NCBI RefSeq assembly: GCF_035594125.1
Contig: NC_087197.1
Span: 6,597,352 to 6,661,351 of the forward strand
Source: Scylla paramamosain
Taxonomy: Eukaryota > Arthropoda > Malacostraca > Decapoda > Portunidae
DNA length: 64,000 nt
Reading direction: 5' to 3'
In this document: piece by piece, positions 60,789 to 64,000 of the stretch
Numbering within the stretch: position 1 is the first letter of the stretch
Layout of the letters: every line of letters begins with the position of its first letter
Position numbers and translations under genes: made by a program
The notes under the pieces: generated by a model
What the model saw: only the letters and a program-made list of their open reading frames with translations
Database searches by the model: none
Told to the model about the DNA's origin: nothing

Positions 60789-62400
60789 TTACCTAGTTGC
60801 ATATTGCAGGGTTCCAGCAGGGCTCATAGTGTCATATCTCCATATCTATATTTATCCAGCATTTCCTTAAATTTATCCACGTTTGGTGTTGTAACAACCT
60901 CTTCATTTAGGCTGTTCCAGATATCCACAGTTCTGTGTGGAAAACTGTACTTCTTGATGTCGCTCAAACACTGACTCTTCCTGATCTTCTTTGAGTGCCT
61001 CTCGTCCGTCCAGCTTCGTCTTCTTTCAGCATCACCAGGTCCTGTTTATCTATCTTCTCAGTGCGGTTAACTGTTTTATACATAGTTGTTAGATCTCCTC
61101 TTTCTCTTCTAACTTGCAAAGTTGGCAGTCACATTTCTTTCAGCTTTTCTCTGTACGTTAGGTCTTTTCTTTCAGCTCCGGTACCATCCTTGTAGCTGCC
61201 CACTGAATTCTTTCCAACTTCTTCATGTCCTTCTTCATATGTTGAGAACACATCACTGCTGCACGTTCCAGCCTGGGACGTAGCATAGTGGCTATAATTT
61301 TTTTTCATCCTAGTCTTGTCCATGTAATGAAATGCCACCCTAACATTTGTTAATATCCTGTACATCAAGCCAGGTATCTCACTTGTACGCCGTTCAGGGA
61401 TCAGGGTATCTTGAATAACCACTCCTAGGTATTTCTCCTCCTTGCTCTTCATTATTACCTCCTCCCCCTTTTTATAATTCCATGTAGGTCTTCCTTTACT
61501 CTTTCCCAGTTCCTTTATATGGCATTTGTTAGCATTCAATTCCAATTTCCACTTTTTGCTCCACCCATAAATCTTATCAATATCTCTGCAGCTGCATACA
61601 ATCAACATGGCTCTTTGTTACTCTTAACAATTTTGCATCACCAGCAAGCAGATTAAAATAACTGGTCAAATATTCCTGCATATCACTGATGTATATTTGG
61701 AACATAACGGGTGCTAACACTGACCCCTGTGGTATTCCGCTTGTTACATTACTCCATCTTGAACAGGTGTCCCTGATCACAGTTCTCATTTCTCTATCCT
61801 TTAAGTAGTCTCTCATCCATTGACACTTTTTTCCCATTGGGCTTAAGTGTTTAATTGGGCTCCGGTTTTTATGTAAACACCAGGTCTGGCATAGATGGTT
61901 CCTCCTCCCCTCTGTATCTTGTAAATTCCTCCACCCATCGGTCCATTGTATTCACCATAGCTAACCGTAACATTTCTTCACCATTTCTTGTCCTGCTTTT
62001 CCAGAATGCCAGAGATCAGTTCCTTCATGCACCTTATTTCTCTCTCTACGCTGGTTGTCCTCACATTTCCTTTCTCTTCTCTGAATCCCCAAAAAATCCC
62101 TTTCTCCACTTGCCTCCATCAAGTCTCTCAAACCCACAGGGGTTTCAATACAATGCACCCTCTGTCTCACCTCCTCACTCGGTTTGTTTACAAGCACATC
62201 ACGACCGGTGGTGCCACCTAGATCTTTCTTTCCTTCCATTTTTTTCAGCCTCAAAATACTCCTTTGTGTATTAAAATTGGAGACAGGACACTCTCTCGCC
62301 CCCCTCACCCTTGTATATACATTACTAGGCCTCGTCGTTTTGTCAGGAGCCGGCAGCGCGTGCGTCTCCAGGAGCTCTAGCACCAGCGTTCGAACAGCTG
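60787..62400 (-). mobile_element. CR1/Jockey-like LINE on the minus strand, copy A
   Basis: Read on the minus strand: an endonuclease end ('RWVEEFTRYRGEEEPSMPDL', about 61960-61880), an internal deletion, then RT from 'QWMRDYLKDREMRTVIRDT' and 'TSGIPQGSVLAPVMFQIYIS' (61837-61577), where the YADD position reads 'LLAGDAKL'. The thumb segment follows ('KYLGVVIQDTLIPERRTSEI', to 61129), and a C-terminal part resembling 'TVDIWNSLNEEVV' ends near 60900. It is broken by several frameshifts. The segment 62240-62383 is unassigned. Confidence 0.75.
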
Positions 62401-62404
62401 TGTG

Positions 62405-64000
62405 CGTGATTACCTAGTCGTGATTACTTAGCTGTGTCGTGCGGGAAAAGAGCCACGCTCTGTACCTGTTATCTGTATCTGTATCTGTTATTGTCTAACT
62501 TGGCCTTAAAATTATGAATAGTTCTTGCTTGTAGCACATCCTTATTTAGACAGTTCCATGTATCAACTACTCTTCCTGGAAAACTTTTTTTTTTCAAATT
62601 TTTTATACCTCTTCTACAAATTTCCTTTTTCAGCTTCTTCCCGCGTCCTCTAGTGTGTCTCGCATCCCCCGTCACATTGACATTGCTGTCTGGCTTTTCC
62701 GGTCCCTCCATTAGTCTGTATGTCGTAATTAAGTCTCACCTCTGCCTTCTTTGTTCCAGAGTTGGAAGGTTTAGTTTTTCTAGTGTCATTTCGTATGCCT
62801 CTTCACTTAAGTTTGGGATCATCTTTGTTGCTGCTCTTTGTTTCCTGATATGTTTCTTGACACTTGTTGACCACACTGCAGCTGCACATCCCAACTTCGG
62901 ACAAATCATTTCTTTTTCTTTTATTCTTTTCCAATATAGTCATTTCCCAACTTGTAATCACCAGATGGTCTTTTTTACTCTTCCCAGATTCCTATCAGCT
63001 ACATTTCTTTGCATTAAAATTAATTTCCCATTTACAGTTCTTTTTTTTTTTGTTTTAAGTCCGGTTCAAATCTTGTCGTAAAGCTTTCTGATCTTCCTCC
63101 GTTTCTATTTTTTTTATCAGTTTGGCATCATCCACAAATAAACTCATATGGCTGTTGATGCCTTCTGTCATATCATCAATGTACACAGTAAACATGACTG
63201 GAGCCAGTACAGAGTCTTGAGGTACTCCACTTGCTACTTTTCTCCAAGATGACTTTTGATCTCTAATAACTGCTCTCATTTATCTATTGCTTAGGAAGTC
63301 TTCCATCCACTTCAAGAGTCCCCCTTTCACTCCACCAGTATTCTTTATCCTCCACAGGAGTCTCTTATGTGGCACCTTGTCAAAGGCCTTTTTCAAATCC
63401 AGGTAGATACCATCTACCCTTCAATTATGTTCCTGTACTGTGTTAATCATTCTCCAGTAAAATCAAATCAAATTACTCGTACGTGTTATCATGCCGTTTT
63501 TTTTTTTTTCCAAAAAAATTCATCCATCCATCTTTTACAATTCATTCACATATTTTTTGCCACAACTGATGTTAATGATACTGGTCTCATTCAGAGGGTC
63601 TTTTTTACACCCCCTTTTAAATATTGGTGCAATATCAGCCTTTTTCCAGTCACGTGGTACCTTGCTCTCTTGTAATGAATGCTCTGCAATATGATGTATT
63701 ATGTCTGCCAACTGACTATTGCATTCCTTTAAAACCCAGTTTGATACACCATCTGGTCCCTGTGTTCTATCTTCTTCTAACATCTGCATCATTTTATGTA
63801 TTACACTGATAGCTACATTAATTTCTTGAAGAGAGTTAACTGCTGCATCTTCACCGTCTTGTATTATAAACTCGCTTTCATTGGCGAAGACTGACTGAAA
63901 GGCCGCCACATCCTCAATCTCTTCATATTCTTTGCCATCTACTTCTATTTTTTTTTCAATTATTTCCTTTCATTGTGCTTTATTGTTGATATGTCTGTAG
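62405..64000 (-). mobile_element. Related LINE on the minus strand, copy B, cut by window edge
   Basis: The 3' end 'GACTAGGTAATCACGCACAC' (minus strand) resembles the tail of copy A. Pieces read 'KSFPGRVVDTWNCLNKDVL' (about 62590-62530), 'ASGVPQDSVLAPVMFTVYID' with FVDDAKLI (63279-63055), and RT entry 'DRTQGPDGVSNWVLKECNSQ' (about 63770-63710). The element continues past 64000. Frameshifts separate the pieces, so it is a pseudogene here. Confidence 0.75.

Noticed and set aside
61855..63675. Plus-strand Phe/Ser-rich frames near the right end
   Set aside because: They are the opposite strand of degenerate LINE coding sequence on the minus strand.

Overview
This is eukaryotic DNA, almost certainly from an arthropod and most likely a decapod crustacean (a crab is my best guess). 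The reasons are the extreme density of CT/GT/TA microsatellites, arthropod-type TTAGG/CCTAA telomere-like repeats, many non-LTR retrotransposons of types common in decapods, and one intron-bearing gene with consensus GT/AG splice sites. There are no bacterial features, no operons, and no tRNA or rRNA gene that I can recognise.

Layout. 1-8.3 kb: degenerate tandem repeats, one full-length-looking LINE with an intact 983-codon ORF (1351-4302), and microsatellites. 8.3-13.1 kb: two head-to-tail copies of a broken Jockey/X-element-like LINE, each ending in poly(A). 13.1-20.1 kb: a 7 kb degenerate array of a 10-bp unit made of CCTAA plus CCTCA. 20.1-23.8 kb: a second satellite with a 60-bp unit. 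23.75-30.44 kb: a large inverted repeat (arms about 1.5 kb) enclosing a smaller palindrome and an antisense LINE. 30.4-35.9 kb: the 3' end of an RNase H-bearing LINE, then a nearly complete LINE with ORF1, endonuclease and reverse transcriptase. 37.9-39.2 kb: a Merlin/ISXO2-type transposase catalytic domain preceded by three 64-bp repeats and followed by a TTAGG/G-run hairpin module. 39-47 kb: microsatellites, a CR1-like fragment, and a 56-bp minisatellite grown out of a LINE 3' end. 47.1-47.7 kb: two nested inverted-repeat elements sitting in a (TA)n tract. 49.2-55.4 kb: the only convincing host gene. 55.6-64 kb: LINE remnants, TTAGG-like sequence, a 77-bp satellite, and CR1-like LINEs on the minus strand that run off the window.

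The host gene lies on the minus strand in three phase-0 exons (55412-55143, 54209-53802, 51096-49180). It encodes at least 864 residues: ankyrin repeats followed by a Mab-21/cGAS-like nucleotidyltransferase domain that keeps the GS...E-x-D and third-Asp catalytic signature. Its 5' end is not identified. This is the best candidate for a biologically interesting system: an ankyrin-fused cGAS-like receptor, possibly in innate immunity.

Everything else is the biology of repeats: LINEs whose 3' tails touch microsatellites, a LINE fragment that became a minisatellite, LINE poly(A) ends abutting a telomere-like array, and palindromic rearrangements. Boundaries of repeats are read by eye and may be off by tens of bases. 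LINE clade names are tentative.
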